From Kibdelosporangium philippinense (GTDB taxonomy: Bacteria > Actinomycetota > Actinomycetes > Mycobacteriales > Pseudonocardiaceae), in the NCBI RefSeq assembly GCF_021390435.2, contig NZ_JAJVCN010000002.1, positions 1,240,001 to 1,304,000 of the forward strand: a stretch of 64,000 bases of DNA. Reading direction: 5' to 3'. Positions 1 to 8,892 of this stretch are shown in pieces (the stretch's first letter is position 1; each line of letters opens with the position of its first letter). The notes under the pieces are model-generated. The model did not search any database. It saw nothing but the letters and a program-made list of their open reading frames with translations, and had not been told where the DNA came from. The translations under genes and the position numbers were made by a program.

Positions 1-2231
1 CGTTCACGGCAGGCCTGCGCGAATTCCTTGTCATACAACGCTTTTTCCAGCGCAAGAGCCAACGCGTCCGGGTCTTCCGCTGGCACGACCACGCCGAGGC
101 GCTCGCGTTGCACCAAGTCCGCGAACGAGTCGCCCGCGCTCGTCACGATCGGCAGGCCGGACCACAGGTAGTCCAACACCCTGGTACGGAACGCAAACGT
201 TGTTTCCACGTGTTCGAAATGCGTGGTCACACCGCAATCCGCGTCGAGCAACCAGTTCTGGCGCTCGTCGAACGGCACCCAGGTCTCGTTGAAGATGACG
301 TTGTTTTCCAGGTTCAGCCGTGCCGCCAGCGCTCGCGCCCGACCGGCCATGTCCATCTCGCCGACGTCCGGGTTCGGGTGCTTCATGCCAAGGAACAGCA
401 GTTTCGCGTCGGGCCGGGTCCTGCGTAGACGGTCGACCGCGTGCAGCAGCGTCAGCGGGTCGAACCAGTTGTAGATCCCGCCCGCCCAGATGATCACCTT
501 GTCGTCCTGGCCGACCACGCCGAGATCACGCGGGCCTTGGCTGGTGCGCTGCGGTGGTTTCGCTGAGAGGCCGAACGGCGCGATCGCCAGCAGCGAGCGC
601 ACTGACGGGTCGCTGTCGTACAAGGTCGGTGACAGGCGGCCGATCGCGCCGAGGTGGCCGAGCCAGAAATGCCGCTGGCGATCCGAGGCGCACAGGAAGA
701 AGTCTCCGCGCAGCAACTGGTTGCTCAGCACCTCGGTGACCACCTCGACCACGTGTGCGCGCTTCGAGTCGGTCAGGTCCTTGCCTTGTTCGAGCTGTTC
801 CAGATGCATCGGATCGTAGATATCACAGACGACGATCTTGGCGCTGGTCTTCAGCACCGGTACTTGCTCGAGCACATGGCCCTGCAGGATCACGATGTCC
901 GCCCAGTTCACCTCGGGCACCATGTCCGCTGGCCGGACGTACCGCACGTCGAACGGCGCCTGCGGCGGGTTGGAGTGCTGGTTCATCGTGATCAGCCGCA
1001 CGTTGTGCTCGCCTGCCAGCACGTCGGCCATGTTCCACGCCCTGATCGCGGGCCCGGCGACGCGCTCGCTGATCGAGTCGGACGTGACCACGAGAATGTT
1101 GCGCCGCAGGGCATACAGCTCTTCCAGGTCGAGGGTCGCGACCAGTTTCTGGTGCGCCTTCAGGTATTCCACCTCTGGACAGGCTGGTTCAAGCGCATCG
1201 CGCATCAACGGCAACAAGTCGCCGTCGGAGCGGACCCTGGCGGCCTGCTCGATCGCGCGGGATTCCTGCAATGACGGCAGCATCTCCACGAACCGGTCGA
1301 TCGCGAGCATCGCGGCAACGGACACGCGGGGCATCTCGATCGGGTCGGTCAGGTCGGGACCGGTTGCCGGGCGGTTGGTGATCTCCAGTTGCGTCGGGTC
1401 GATTCCGCCGCGTGCGGTCGCCCGGCGGATCGACAGCGCGATCGCCGCAGGCAGGACCTTGCCGAGCGCCTTGTCCGACACGTTCTTGTACAGCGACGCG
1501 AGCGCGTTGCGCTCAAGCAGATACATCTCCCGCGAGTTGTCCACAGTGGTCATCGAGCGGTGATGTTTGTGGTACGCGATCGAGGCGGGCTCGTAGCGAA
1601 CTCGCCAGCCGCGCAGGTTCAGCCGCCAGCCGAGGTCGACGTCCTCGTAGAACATGAAGAACCGCTCGTCGAACCCGCCGAGCTGCTTGAACGTCGCCGT
1701 ACGGACGAAAAGTGCTGACCCTGTGCCGAACAGGACGTCACGCGGAGTATCGAACTGGCCGTCGTCAGGTTCACCCTGATGGGTTTTGTAGCCCATGCCG
1801 AACCAGGTCAGGCCGCCGTCGACGAAGTCGATCCGCTTGCCTTCCCAGTCGAGCACCTTGCTGGCGACGGCGGCGATCGTCGGCTCGGCCCGCAGTACCT
1901 TGACCGCGGCGCTGACCCAGTGCTTGTCCGGCCGGGCGTCGTTGTTCAGGAAGGCGATCACGCTGCCCTTGGCGTGCTGAACTCCCAGGTTGCAGCCACC
2001 GGCGAAGCCGAGGTTCTGCGGCGACTCGATCACCTGGACACCCGGCGCGTTCGCCTTGATCCGCTCGACACTGCCGTCACCCGAGGCGTTGTCCACGCAG
2101 ATGACCTGCAGCAGGTCCGCTGGATACGCCAGGTCGTCGGCCAGTGCGCGCAGGCAGGTGATCGTGTCATCGGCGCCGCGGTAGTTGACCACGACCACCG
2201 ACACGATCGGTAGCAGCGAGTCGTCGGGCAC
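1..2231 (-). CDS. Two-domain glycosyltransferase (GT2 fused to GT4), 3' end outside window
   Basis: This gene runs off the left edge; about 743 codons are visible. Residues about 1-260 read as a family 2 transferase: a VVVVNYRGADD start, a VDNASGDGS nucleotide-sugar loop, a FLNNDARPD segment and an FFMFYEDVDLGWR acceptor-side motif. After a linker of about 130 residues a Rossmann-type GT4 half begins (RNILVVTSDSISERVAGPAI), continuing through VIIWAGGIYNWFDP and DYLWSGLPIVTSAGDSFADL. The start chosen is GTG 2231, four bases after a GGAGG; an in-frame ATG at 2261 has no such site. It probably builds a cell-surface polysaccharide in the cytoplasm, fitting the next glycosyltransferases and wbbL. 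Substrates cannot be told from sequence. No listed frame covers it fully because its stop lies outside. Confidence 0.85.
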   Translation of the reverse strand, partial: MPDDSLLPIVSVVVVNYRGADDTITCLRALADDLAYPADLLQVICVDNASGDGSVERIKANAPGVQVIESPQNLGFAGGCNLGVQHAKGSVIAFLNNDARPDKHWVSAAVKVLRAEPTIAAVASKVLDWEGKRIDFVDGGLTWFGMGYKTHQGEPDDGQFDTPRDVLFGTGSALFVRTATFKQLGGFDERFFMFYEDVDLGWRLNLRGWRVRYEPASIAYHKHHRSMTTVDNSREMYLLERNALASLYKNVSDKALGKVLPAAIALSIRRATARGGIDPTQLEITNRPATGPDLTDPIEMPRVSVAAMLAIDRFVEMLPSLQESRAIEQAARVRSDGDLLPLMRDALEPACPEVEYLKAHQKLVATLDLEELYALRRNILVVTSDSISERVAGPAIRAWNMADVLAGEHNVRLITMNQHSNPPQAPFDVRYVRPADMVPEVNWADIVILQGHVLEQVPVLKTSAKIVVCDIYDPMHLEQLEQGKDLTDSKRAHVVEVVTEVLSNQLLRGDFFLCASDRQRHFWLGHLGAIGRLSPTLYDSDPSVRSLLAIAPFGLSAKPPQRTSQGPRDLGVVGQDDKVIIWAGGIYNWFDPLTLLHAVDRLRRTRPDAKLLFLGMKHPNPDVGEMDMAGRARALAARLNLENNVIFNETWVPFDERQNWLLDADCGVTTHFEHVETTFAFRTRVLDYLWSGLPIVTSAGDSFADLVQRERLGVVVPAEDPDALALALEKALYDKEFAQACRE

Positions 2232-2310
2232 GACACCTCCTGGAGTTCTGGCGTACTCCATAAGACTGCCTCATCGAGCGCGGCGGCCGTTCAGTGGTTA
2301 GCCTGCGGCG

Positions 2311-2901
2311 GTGTTGGCCCGTGTGATCACCGCTGTACTGCTGGTCATCCCGCCCGGTCCGGCCGCTGCCGAAGAGCCGCCGACCTGCGCGGGCGGCTTC
2401 GCGCCGAACCCGAGCGTCGAGGAAGTCGCGGCCAACGGCCAGCCGTCCGGTTACACGTTCGAGCCGACCTGGTCGGTCCCGCCCGGCACCCCGGCCGAAC
2501 AGCAGCCGAAGCTCTTCGCGGACAAGTCCAACCCGGTGTTCGGGCAGCTCAACGCCACGATCTCGACGCCGCCAGGCCGGGTCAGCACCGCGTACGAGAC
2601 GATCCCCACGGTCATTCCGAACGGCAAATATCACCTGGTCGTGTGGGCGGGCACGCACGACATCTCGCAGAACCAGCCGATCGGGCTGCGGTTCTACGAC
2701 AAGGACGGCAGGCAGGTCGCCGAACGGTCGGTCCAGGCGGATCACGACATTGACACGGACAAGACGCTCGGCCGGTTCGACCTGGGGCCGACCAACGCGC
2801 CAGCGGACACAGCGATGATCAAGTTCTTCGCGGCGACCAACGCGAACTGGATCAAGTGGGACTGTGTCTATTTGACGGTCGCGCCACCCGACTCCCGCTA
2901 A
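2311..2901 (+). CDS. Exported protein of unknown function
   Basis: I do not recognise the family. The 196-residue product starts with a short hydrophobic signal peptide (ARVITAVLLVIPPGPAAA, likely cut after AAA), so it should be secreted by Sec. The mature part is rich in beta-type segments, has two cysteines near its ends (PPTCAGG and KWDCVYL) that could pair, and ends with PPDSR. The layout, with a C-terminal YHLVVWAG and IGLRFYDKDG, resembles a carbohydrate-binding jelly roll, but that is only an impression. It starts with GTG and has no clear ribosome site. It sits between glycosyltransferase genes and is followed by palindromic repeat B1, a likely two-way terminator. Confidence 0.7.
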   Translation: MLARVITAVLLVIPPGPAAAEEPPTCAGGFAPNPSVEEVAANGQPSGYTFEPTWSVPPGTPAEQQPKLFADKSNPVFGQLNATISTPPGRVSTAYETIPTVIPNGKYHLVVWAGTHDISQNQPIGLRFYDKDGRQVAERSVQADHDIDTDKTLGRFDLGPTNAPADTAMIKFFAATNANWIKWDCVYLTVAPPDSR

Positions 2902-2932
2902 CCCCATGAGGGCCTAGTTACTGGCGTTGGGA

Positions 2933-3019
2933 GCCGTGAAGGTCACCTTCGCGGCATCTAACGCGCGAAAGGAGGCCCTCACGCGTCTAACTCCGCGAAG
3001 GTAAGAAGACCTTCACGGC
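2933..3019. repeat. Repeat family B, copy 1 (nested inverted repeat, likely bidirectional terminator)
   Basis: The outer arms GCCGTGAAGGTC (2933-2944) and GACCTTCACGGC (3008-3019) are perfect complements, and the next layer ACCTTCGCGG / CCGCGAAGGT also pairs. It lies between two convergent genes. The right arm contains the TGA stop codon of the minus-strand glycosyltransferase (3013-3015). Related copies lie at 43193-43231 and 43429-43454. Confidence 0.75.
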
Positions 3020-3876
3020 ACAACCCGGGTTTTGATGATGTGCGGGATGCGGGCCAGGACCTCGCCGAGAACTTTCAGGCGCAGCTTCACCCGGAAGTTT
3101 GCAGCTTCCGGCACGTCCCGCTTCACCGGGATCAACGCGGTGATCACCGCGAACCTGGCCACCTCGCGGGCCGCGATCCACAGTGGGGCGTTCCGCAGCA
3201 GCGTCAGCAGCCGGTTTCGCTCGTTCCATCTGTGGAAATCGACCGAGCCGGGCTTGGCCGTCGCCCCATGCAGATGTACGACCTCAGCCTCGGGAACAGC
3301 CGCGATCTTCCAGCCGTGCCGACGCAGACGCCACGACGTGTCGGTGTCCTCGTAGTAGCAAAAGAACTCGCTGGGCACGCCGCCGACTTCATTGATGGCT
3401 TCGACCCTGGTCAGCGCTGCGCCGCCGCAGAAGCCGAAAATCGGGCCTGCAGTCCGGTCGACGCCGTGGCCGTCGCGCGTCAGCCCGACTCCGATGGACT
3501 GGATTTCTCCTGTGCTGGTGAGCAGCTTCGCGCTGGCCGCGCCGATGCGCGGATCCGCGTCGAGCGCGTCTTCCAAAGCCCCGAGCCAACCCGGTTTGGG
3601 CATCGCGTCGTCGTTCAGCCATGCCATGTAGGGCGTTTCGCAGGCTTCCAGCGCGGCCTGGATGCCGCCCGCGTAGCCGGTGTTCACGGGCAGCCGCAGC
3701 ACTTCCGGCCTGCTGTGATGGGATCGCGCGAGCTCGCCGGAGCCGTCGTCGGACGCGTTGTCGACCACGAGGGTCCGATGTGGACGTTCCTGCTTCGCCA
3801 CAGCGTCCAAGCAGGACTCGAGGTGCGCCCGGCCGCGCCAGGTCACCACTACAACTGTCGTCCGCACGGGCTGCAA
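3013..3876 (-). CDS. Family 2 glycosyltransferase (rhamnosyltransferase-like)
   Basis: This is a 287-residue GT-A fold enzyme that would transfer a sugar from a nucleotide donor in the cytoplasm, close to the membrane. Visible motifs in order are TTVVVVTWRG, LVVDNASDDGS, NTGYAGGIQ, a MAWLNDDAMP donor/metal region, and FFCYYEDTDTSWRLRRHGW, the pattern shared with WbbL-type rhamnosyltransferases. The sugar is not proven. The first in-frame start is TTG 3876; GTG 3867 is an alternative that follows TACTGT by eight bases and could be leaderless. Its stop codon lies inside repeat B1, so the last residue is encoded by the repeat. It diverges from the GT4 gene at 3906, with only about 30 bases between. 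Confidence 0.85.
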   Translation of the reverse strand: MQPVRTTVVVVTWRGRAHLESCLDAVAKQERPHRTLVVDNASDDGSGELARSHHSRPEVLRLPVNTGYAGGIQAALEACETPYMAWLNDDAMPKPGWLGALEDALDADPRIGAASAKLLTSTGEIQSIGVGLTRDGHGVDRTAGPIFGFCGGAALTRVEAINEVGGVPSEFFCYYEDTDTSWRLRRHGWKIAAVPEAEVVHLHGATAKPGSVDFHRWNERNRLLTLLRNAPLWIAAREVARFAVITALIPVKRDVPEAANFRVKLRLKVLGEVLARIPHIIKTRVVP

Positions 3877-3905
3877 CAGTACTGCAGAGCAAATACCCTG
3901 TACCG

Positions 3906-5042
3906 GTGCCTGAACTGGTAGTGCTCACCGAGCAGTTGCTTGCCCCGGTGCCGGGCGGAACCGGGCGGTATACCCGGGAACTGCTGCACGCCATGGTGAA
4001 GCACGCACCCGCGGGCTGGACGGTCACCGGCGTCACCGCGAAACACCGCAATCCGGCCGCCGCCATGGTGTTCGGCGCCGACGGTCCTCGGATGCTCCCC
4101 TTGCCACGGCGCGCTTTGACGCTCGCGTGGGAACACGGCCTGAGGCTATGGCCAGGCGGTGATGCCGTACACGCGCCGACGCCGTTGGCGCCACCAATTG
4201 CACGCCGTGGCTGCAGTCTCGTTGTGACCGTGCATGACACGGTTCCGTTCACGCACCCCGAGACGCTGACGCGTCGCGGTGCCGCGTGGCATCAGGCGAT
4301 GATCCGGCGTGCGACACAACAGGCAACCGCGGTGGTCGTGCCAACCGCGGCCGTTGCGGCAGAACTTAGCCAATTCGCGCCAGGGCCCGCTCGTGTGCAC
4401 GTCATCGGTCACGGAGTTCCGGACGTGATCGCGCGTTTGCCGTCATCAGACGAGGTCGCGCGGGTTGTGGAACGCTTGCGGCTGCCGGAAAAGTACGTCC
4501 TCGCGGTCGGTACGGTCGAGCCGCGAAAAGGCCTGGATGTCCTGGTTGAGGCGATGGCACGGCCAGCGGCGCCGGATTTGCCGCTGGTGATCGCCGGCCC
4601 GCCCGGCTGGGGCAATGTGGACTTGGCCATGGTGGCTGCCGAAAGTGGACTCCCACCAGGGCGTTTGCACTTGCTTGGCGCGCTGACCGACAGCGAGCTC
4701 GCGGTGGTTTTCCATCGCGCGACCGTGCTCGCGGCGCCGAGTATGGCCGAGGGATTCGGGCTTCCGGTGCTGGAAGCGATGGCTGTCGGCGTTCCGGTCG
4801 TGCACTCCGACGCTCCGGCACTGGTTGAAGTAGCCGGTGGCACCGGTGTCCTTGCCAGGCGCAACGACCCAGCGGCGCTGGCGAACGCACTGCATTCGGT
4901 GGTCGCGTTTCCTGACCACACAGCCACGTTGGTGCAGGCAGCGAAGGCAAGAGCGGCTCGGTTCACGTGGGATCGTGCCGCGGAATCGCTGTGGAAGCTG
5001 CATGTCGAGCTCTCGCACGCGGCACATGCGGGTTTCGCCTGA
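3906..5042 (+). CDS. Family 4 glycosyltransferase
   Basis: A 378-residue GT-B retaining glycosyltransferase. The N-terminal half begins LVVLTEQLLAPVPGGTGRY, with the glycine-rich loop that starts GT4 enzymes, and has a VTVHDTVPF strand. The C-terminal donor half has YVLAVGTVEPRKGLDVL and the diagnostic APSMAEGFGLPVLEAMAVG (E-x7-E) nucleotide-sugar motif. The start is GTG 3906, because TACCCT (3894-3899) lies six bases upstream, a leaderless layout shared by many genes here; the open frame continues upstream but overlaps the divergent gene. It is followed after 50 bases by another GT4, suggesting a joint role in an envelope polysaccharide or mannan-type glycan. Donor and acceptor are unknown. 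Confidence 0.85.
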   Translation: MPELVVLTEQLLAPVPGGTGRYTRELLHAMVKHAPAGWTVTGVTAKHRNPAAAMVFGADGPRMLPLPRRALTLAWEHGLRLWPGGDAVHAPTPLAPPIARRGCSLVVTVHDTVPFTHPETLTRRGAAWHQAMIRRATQQATAVVVPTAAVAAELSQFAPGPARVHVIGHGVPDVIARLPSSDEVARVVERLRLPEKYVLAVGTVEPRKGLDVLVEAMARPAAPDLPLVIAGPPGWGNVDLAMVAAESGLPPGRLHLLGALTDSELAVVFHRATVLAAPSMAEGFGLPVLEAMAVGVPVVHSDAPALVEVAGGTGVLARRNDPAALANALHSVVAFPDHTATLVQAAKARAARFTWDRAAESLWKLHVELSHAAHAGFA

Positions 5043-5092
5043 GTTGGAGGGTTTGGGCCATCTGATCTAGCGGCGCGTCGTAGTCTGCTTGC

Positions 5093-6244
5093 GTGGCTCG
5101 CCCTGAACCCAGCGTGCTGATGGACGCGACCGCTGTCCCCGCGGACCGCGGTGGCGTAGGTCGCTATGTCGACTCGTTGGTGTCCGCTTTGGACACCGAC
5201 GGCGCACGCCTCTCGGTGGTCTGCCAGCAGCGGGACGCGGAACTGTACGCGAAGCTGGCGCCGAACTCCCGGATCGTGCCGACCGGTGAGTCGATCGAGA
5301 CGCGGACCGCGCGGCTCGCGTGGGAACAGACGACCCTGCCAGGCTTAATCCGGCGGTTGCGTGTGGACGTGCTGCACTCGCCGCACTACACGACACCGCT
5401 CGCGAACCCCGCGGCCTCCGTGGTCACGCTGCACGACGCAACGTTCTTCACCGACCCGATGCTGCACTCGTCGGTCAAGGCACGGTTCTTCCGCGGCTGG
5501 ACGCGCGTAGCGCTCAACCGTGCGTCCTTGTGCGTGGTACCCAGCGACGCGACCGCGGCCGAACTCGTACGCGTCGCTCGCGCCAACCCGCGCGTGCTGG
5601 AAATCGTCCGGCACGGCGTCGACGTGGACCGTTTCCACCAGCCAACGCCCGAGGAGATCGAGGCCGCGCGTGCCACCATCGGCCTGCCTCGGATGCCGTA
5701 CGTCGCGTTCCTTGGCGCTCTTGAGCCACGGAAGAACGTTCCGGCCCTGATCCGAGGCTTCGCCAAGGCTTGTGAAGGCCGCGCTGACCCGCCCGCGTTG
5801 GTCTTGGCCGGTCAACCGGGCTGGGATGGTCAGGTTGAACGTGCGTTGGACGCTCTGCCGCACCGGTTGCGCGTGATCCGAGCGGGTTATCTGCCGTTTT
5901 CCCAGCTTGCCGGGTTCCTCGGCGGCTCGGAGCTGGTCGCGTACCCGAGTCTTGGCGAAGGCTTCGGCCTGCCGGTGCTTGAGGCGATGGCGTGCGGCGC
6001 GTGTGTTTTGACGACAAGTCGACTTTCCCTGCCCGAGGTCGGCGGTGACGCGGTGGCCTACTGCGGCGTCGGAGCGGGCGACATCGGCGCGGCACTGGCC
6101 GAGCTCCTCGACTCCCCAGCGCGCCGGGAAATGCTGGCAGCGGCCGCGCAACGACGTTCAAAGGAATTCTCCTGGTCACTGTGCGCCGCGCAGCACAGAG
6201 CCGTCTACAGCAGGGCGATGGCCATCCACCGTCGGGGTCTGTGA
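5093..6244 (+). CDS. Family 4 glycosyltransferase (mannosyltransferase-like)
   Basis: A 383-residue GT-B enzyme. VLMDATAVPADRGGVGRYVDSL is the acceptor-side glycine loop; HSPHYTTPL and VVTLHDATFFTDP follow. The donor-binding half has YVAFLGALEPRKNV and YPSLGEGFGLPVLEAMACG with the two glutamates of the E-x7-E motif. The closest general resemblance is to actinobacterial GDP-mannose- or UDP-sugar-dependent GT4 enzymes; manA, manB and manC are encoded in this window, so GDP-mannose is a plausible donor (inference). Start GTG 5093 follows TAGTCT by six bases (leaderless). The stop overlaps the GTG of wbbL (GTGA), so the two are probably translated in coupling. Confidence 0.85.
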   Translation: MARPEPSVLMDATAVPADRGGVGRYVDSLVSALDTDGARLSVVCQQRDAELYAKLAPNSRIVPTGESIETRTARLAWEQTTLPGLIRRLRVDVLHSPHYTTPLANPAASVVTLHDATFFTDPMLHSSVKARFFRGWTRVALNRASLCVVPSDATAAELVRVARANPRVLEIVRHGVDVDRFHQPTPEEIEAARATIGLPRMPYVAFLGALEPRKNVPALIRGFAKACEGRADPPALVLAGQPGWDGQVERALDALPHRLRVIRAGYLPFSQLAGFLGGSELVAYPSLGEGFGLPVLEAMACGACVLTTSRLSLPEVGGDAVAYCGVGAGDIGAALAELLDSPARREMLAAAAQRRSKEFSWSLCAAQHRAVYSRAMAIHRRGL

Positions 6245-7119
6245 CAGAATCCACGGCCGTGACCGAACCGAGACGTTATGGCGACGAGCTGGCCGTGGTC
6301 ACCGTCACCTACTCACCGGGCGAGACGATCGAGCGGTTCCTCGACACGTTGGCGACTGCGACCGAACGACCGATCCAGGTCGTCATGGCAGACAACGGGT
6401 CAACCGACGGCGCGCCAGAGAAGGCGGCTCTGCGCGAAGGCGTCCGCCTGCTCGTGACCGGCGAGAACCTCGGTTACGGTACTGCAGCCAACCGTGGCGT
6501 TGCCGAATTCGGCGACGAGTATGGCTGGGTCGTCGTGGCCAACCCCGACATCGAATTCGGTCCGGGCTCCATCGACGAGCTTCTGAAGGCCGCATCCCGT
6601 TGGCCGCGCGGTGGCGCTTTCGGGCCGCTGATCCGCGAGCCGAATGGCGAGGTTTATCCGTCCGCGCGTTTGCTGCCCTCGTTGGGCAAGGGCGTCGGGC
6701 ACGCGGTCGTTGGCCGCGTGTGGAAGGACAACCCGTGGACCAAGGCTTATCGCCAGTCCGACACTTCCGTGCGTGAGCGCACGGCCGGGTGGCTGTCTGG
6801 TTCGTGCCTGTTGCTGCGCCGCGAGGCTTTCGACTCGGTGGACGGCTTCGATCCTCGGTACTTCATGTACTTCGAGGATGTCGATCTTGGGGACCGGATC
6901 GGCAAAGCGGGATGGCAGAACGTATACGTGCCATCGGCGACCGTCACCCACATCGGTGGACATTCGACTTCGAAGGCTTCGGCGAAAATGCTCGCCGCGC
7001 ATCACGCGAGTGCCTATCAGTATCTGGCCGACCGGCACCAGGGCCCGGAGTGGAAGCCGGTCCTCGCGGCGATCAAGGCAGGCCTGAAGATTCGCCTCAA
7101 ACTGGAAACCCGCAGCTAG
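6241..7119 (+). CDS. wbbL: WbbL-like rhamnosyltransferase of the arabinogalactan linker
   Basis: This GT2 enzyme would add L-rhamnose from dTDP-rhamnose to decaprenyl-PP-GlcNAc, making the linker that anchors arabinogalactan to peptidoglycan at the inner face of the membrane. Motifs match the mycobacterial enzyme closely: AVVTVTYSPGETIERFL, MADNGSTDGAPE, GENLGYGTAANR, VVANPDIEFGPGSID, VYPSARLLPS, GWLSGSCLLLRR and FMYFEDVDLGDRIGKAGW. It lies near manC as Rv3265c does near Rv3264c. I chose GTG 6241, which overlaps the previous stop (GTGA); GTG 6259 is the alternative. The gene ends three bases before the perfect palindrome A1. Identification rests on remembered motif similarity plus synteny. 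Confidence 0.85.
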   Translation: MTESTAVTEPRRYGDELAVVTVTYSPGETIERFLDTLATATERPIQVVMADNGSTDGAPEKAALREGVRLLVTGENLGYGTAANRGVAEFGDEYGWVVVANPDIEFGPGSIDELLKAASRWPRGGAFGPLIREPNGEVYPSARLLPSLGKGVGHAVVGRVWKDNPWTKAYRQSDTSVRERTAGWLSGSCLLLRREAFDSVDGFDPRYFMYFEDVDLGDRIGKAGWQNVYVPSATVTHIGGHSTSKASAKMLAAHHASAYQYLADRHQGPEWKPVLAAIKAGLKIRLKLETRS

Positions 7120-7121
7120 CC

Positions 7122-7169
7122 CCTCGTGAGTGGTTACGCCGGTTCTAACCGGCGTAACCACTCACGAGG
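7122..7169. terminator. Repeat family A, copy 1: perfect 23-bp inverted repeat
   Basis: CCTCGTGAGTGGTTACGCC and its complement form two perfect 23-base arms around a CT loop. It sits exactly between the convergent wbbL (ends 7119) and the minus-strand gene ending at 7182, so it should terminate both transcripts. Three relatives occur at 13031, 24286 and 33079. Confidence 0.85.
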
Positions 7170-7181
7170 TTTGACCTGGGG

Positions 7182-7595
7182 TTAAAGGGTTCCGTCGAGG
7201 CGCTGGGACAGCGACTGGCTCGGGCGTGGCCGCTTCTGCACGGTCGGGATCATGCCCTCGGGCTTCGGGTCCTGCTCCTGCTCCGGCGGCGGGGCCTGGC
7301 GCGGCGGCTGCGGTTGTGGCTGTTGCTGCGCTTGCGGCTGCTGGCCCGATGGGTAGGGCTGCGGCCTGCGCGGAGACGGCTGGCTCTGCGTCGGTTGTGG
7401 GTCCGACAACGGGTGGCCGACCACCATCGTGTCGGTGTCCGCCCGTTGCTCATCAAGTGATGACACGACAACCCGAGGGATTTGCAGCGTGTTCGCCGCG
7501 TCCATCGGGGAGATCGCGTCTTCCGGTGTCACTACGAAGGCACCGCGCGCGCGGGCGCGGGCCAGAGCGGCATCGGCTCGCTCCCGGGGATCCAT
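7182..7595 (-). CDS. Proline/glutamine-rich actinobacterial protein of unknown function
   Basis: The 137-residue product has an ordered-looking N-terminal part (MDPRERADAALARARARGAF, then VVTPEDAISPMDAANT, which reads like a short conserved motif) and a low-complexity tail of about 60 residues dominated by Pro, Gln and Arg (PQAQQQPQPQPPRQAPP). There is no signal peptide or membrane helix. Similar small proteins are common beside manC in this order, but I know no function. ATG 7595 is the natural start; no strong ribosome site is visible. It ends against terminator repeat A1. It may be a flexible adaptor of envelope biosynthesis; this is speculation from position only. Confidence 0.65.
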   Translation of the reverse strand: MDPRERADAALARARARGAFVVTPEDAISPMDAANTLQIPRVVVSSLDEQRADTDTMVVGHPLSDPQPTQSQPSPRRPQPYPSGQQPQAQQQPQPQPPRQAPPPEQEQDPKPEGMIPTVQKRPRPSQSLSQRLDGTL

Positions 7596-7711
7596 GCTCC
7601 GGCCTCTCCCGCGTTGCCTCGAGCCGGCACTCCCACCGGCTGTCCCGTCGCCACCAGAGTATCTCTAGAGAGGGTTGGCGTCAGGGAAGAACTGAAATCA
7701 GTATGTTGATC

Positions 7712-8806
7712 TTAGACGTACGCGGTCCGCCCGGTGTCACGCAGGATCTCGGTGAGTCGTTTGATGTCCTGTGCCCGATCCCGGTGGCAGACAAGGACCG
7801 CGTCGGGCGTGTCGACCACGATCAAGTTCTGCACGCCGAGCGTCGCGACCAGCCGTCCGCCCGCGGGCACCGCCACCACGTCCGAGCTGTCAACCGCGAC
7901 GACGTCGCCAGCTCCTGGCGTCGTGACGACGCGGGCGCCATCCTGGTCCGCCGCCAAGAGTTCGCCCAATGTTTCGAAATCGCCGATGTCGCTCCAGCCG
8001 AAGTCGCCGGGCACCGTCGAGACGAGTCCCTCCGCCGCGGCTGGCTCCATCACCGCGTACTCCACCGCGACCTTCGGGATCGTTGACCACAACTCGTCGA
8101 CCACGGCCGCGCGCTCGTCGGTGTCCCACGCCTGCGCGATCTTGTTCACCGGCTCGAACACGTCCGGCCTGCGCCGCTCCAGCTCACCGAGGAACACGTC
8201 GGTCCGCCACACGAACATGCTCGCGTTCCACAGGTACCGCCCGGAGTTCACGTACTCCGTCGCGGTCGCCAGGTCCGGCTTCTCCTTGAACTCCAGCACC
8301 TGCTGCTGCACGCCGAGTTCCGCCGTCGCACTGCACTGCAGATAGCCGTAGCCGGTTTCGGGGCGCGTCGGCGCGATGCCGATGGTCATCAGCTTGCCCT
8401 CGGCGGCACCACGCGCGGCCTCACGCACGGTCGCGGCGAACGCCGCGGTGTCCTTGATCAGGTGGTCGGCGGCGAACGACGCCATCACCGCACCCGGGCT
8501 GCGCTTGTGGATCACGGCGGCGGCCAACGCGATCGCCGCGCACGAGTCCCGCGCAAGCGGCTCGACCAGGATGTTGCGCTCCGGCAGTTCCGGGAGCTGC
8601 CTGGCCACGGCCGCGGCGTGCGCGATGCCCGTGACGATGTGCACATGGTCGGCGGACGACAGCGGCACAAGCCGGTCATAGGTCGCCTGCAGCAGCGAGC
8701 GCTCGGTGCCGGTCAGCGGGTGCAGGAACTTGGGGTCGGTCGCCCGGGAAAGCGGCCACAACCTGGTCCCACTGCCGCCCGCGGGCACAACCACATGGAG
8801 GTCCAC
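7712..8806 (-). CDS. manC: Mannose-1-phosphate guanylyltransferase
   Basis: It makes GDP-mannose from mannose-1-phosphate and GTP, the last step of a route whose other enzymes, ManA and ManB, are encoded at 20.4-24.3 kb. The 364-residue product opens with the pyrophosphorylase signature HVVVPAGGSGTRLWPLSR, followed by FLHPLTG, NILVEPLARDSCAAI, and the FKEKPD sugar-binding motif. It lacks the C-terminal isomerase domain of bifunctional ManC. I placed the start at GTG 8806, which follows TAGGGT by seven bases (leaderless); upstream in-frame codons cover the divergent promoter. GDP-mannose is needed for mannosyl lipids and glycoproteins in this order, and the nearby GT4 genes are likely consumers. 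Confidence 0.9.
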   Translation of the reverse strand: MDLHVVVPAGGSGTRLWPLSRATDPKFLHPLTGTERSLLQATYDRLVPLSSADHVHIVTGIAHAAAVARQLPELPERNILVEPLARDSCAAIALAAAVIHKRSPGAVMASFAADHLIKDTAAFAATVREAARGAAEGKLMTIGIAPTRPETGYGYLQCSATAELGVQQQVLEFKEKPDLATATEYVNSGRYLWNASMFVWRTDVFLGELERRRPDVFEPVNKIAQAWDTDERAAVVDELWSTIPKVAVEYAVMEPAAAEGLVSTVPGDFGWSDIGDFETLGELLAADQDGARVVTTPGAGDVVAVDSSDVVAVPAGGRLVATLGVQNLIVVDTPDAVLVCHRDRAQDIKRLTEILRDTGRTAYV

Positions 8807-8892
8807 GCGGGCCACCCTACCGGCAGGGCAGTACTCCAAATGCATGTACACCGCAGGGTGAAAAACGCATGTGCCAACGTAGGGTGAAGCCC

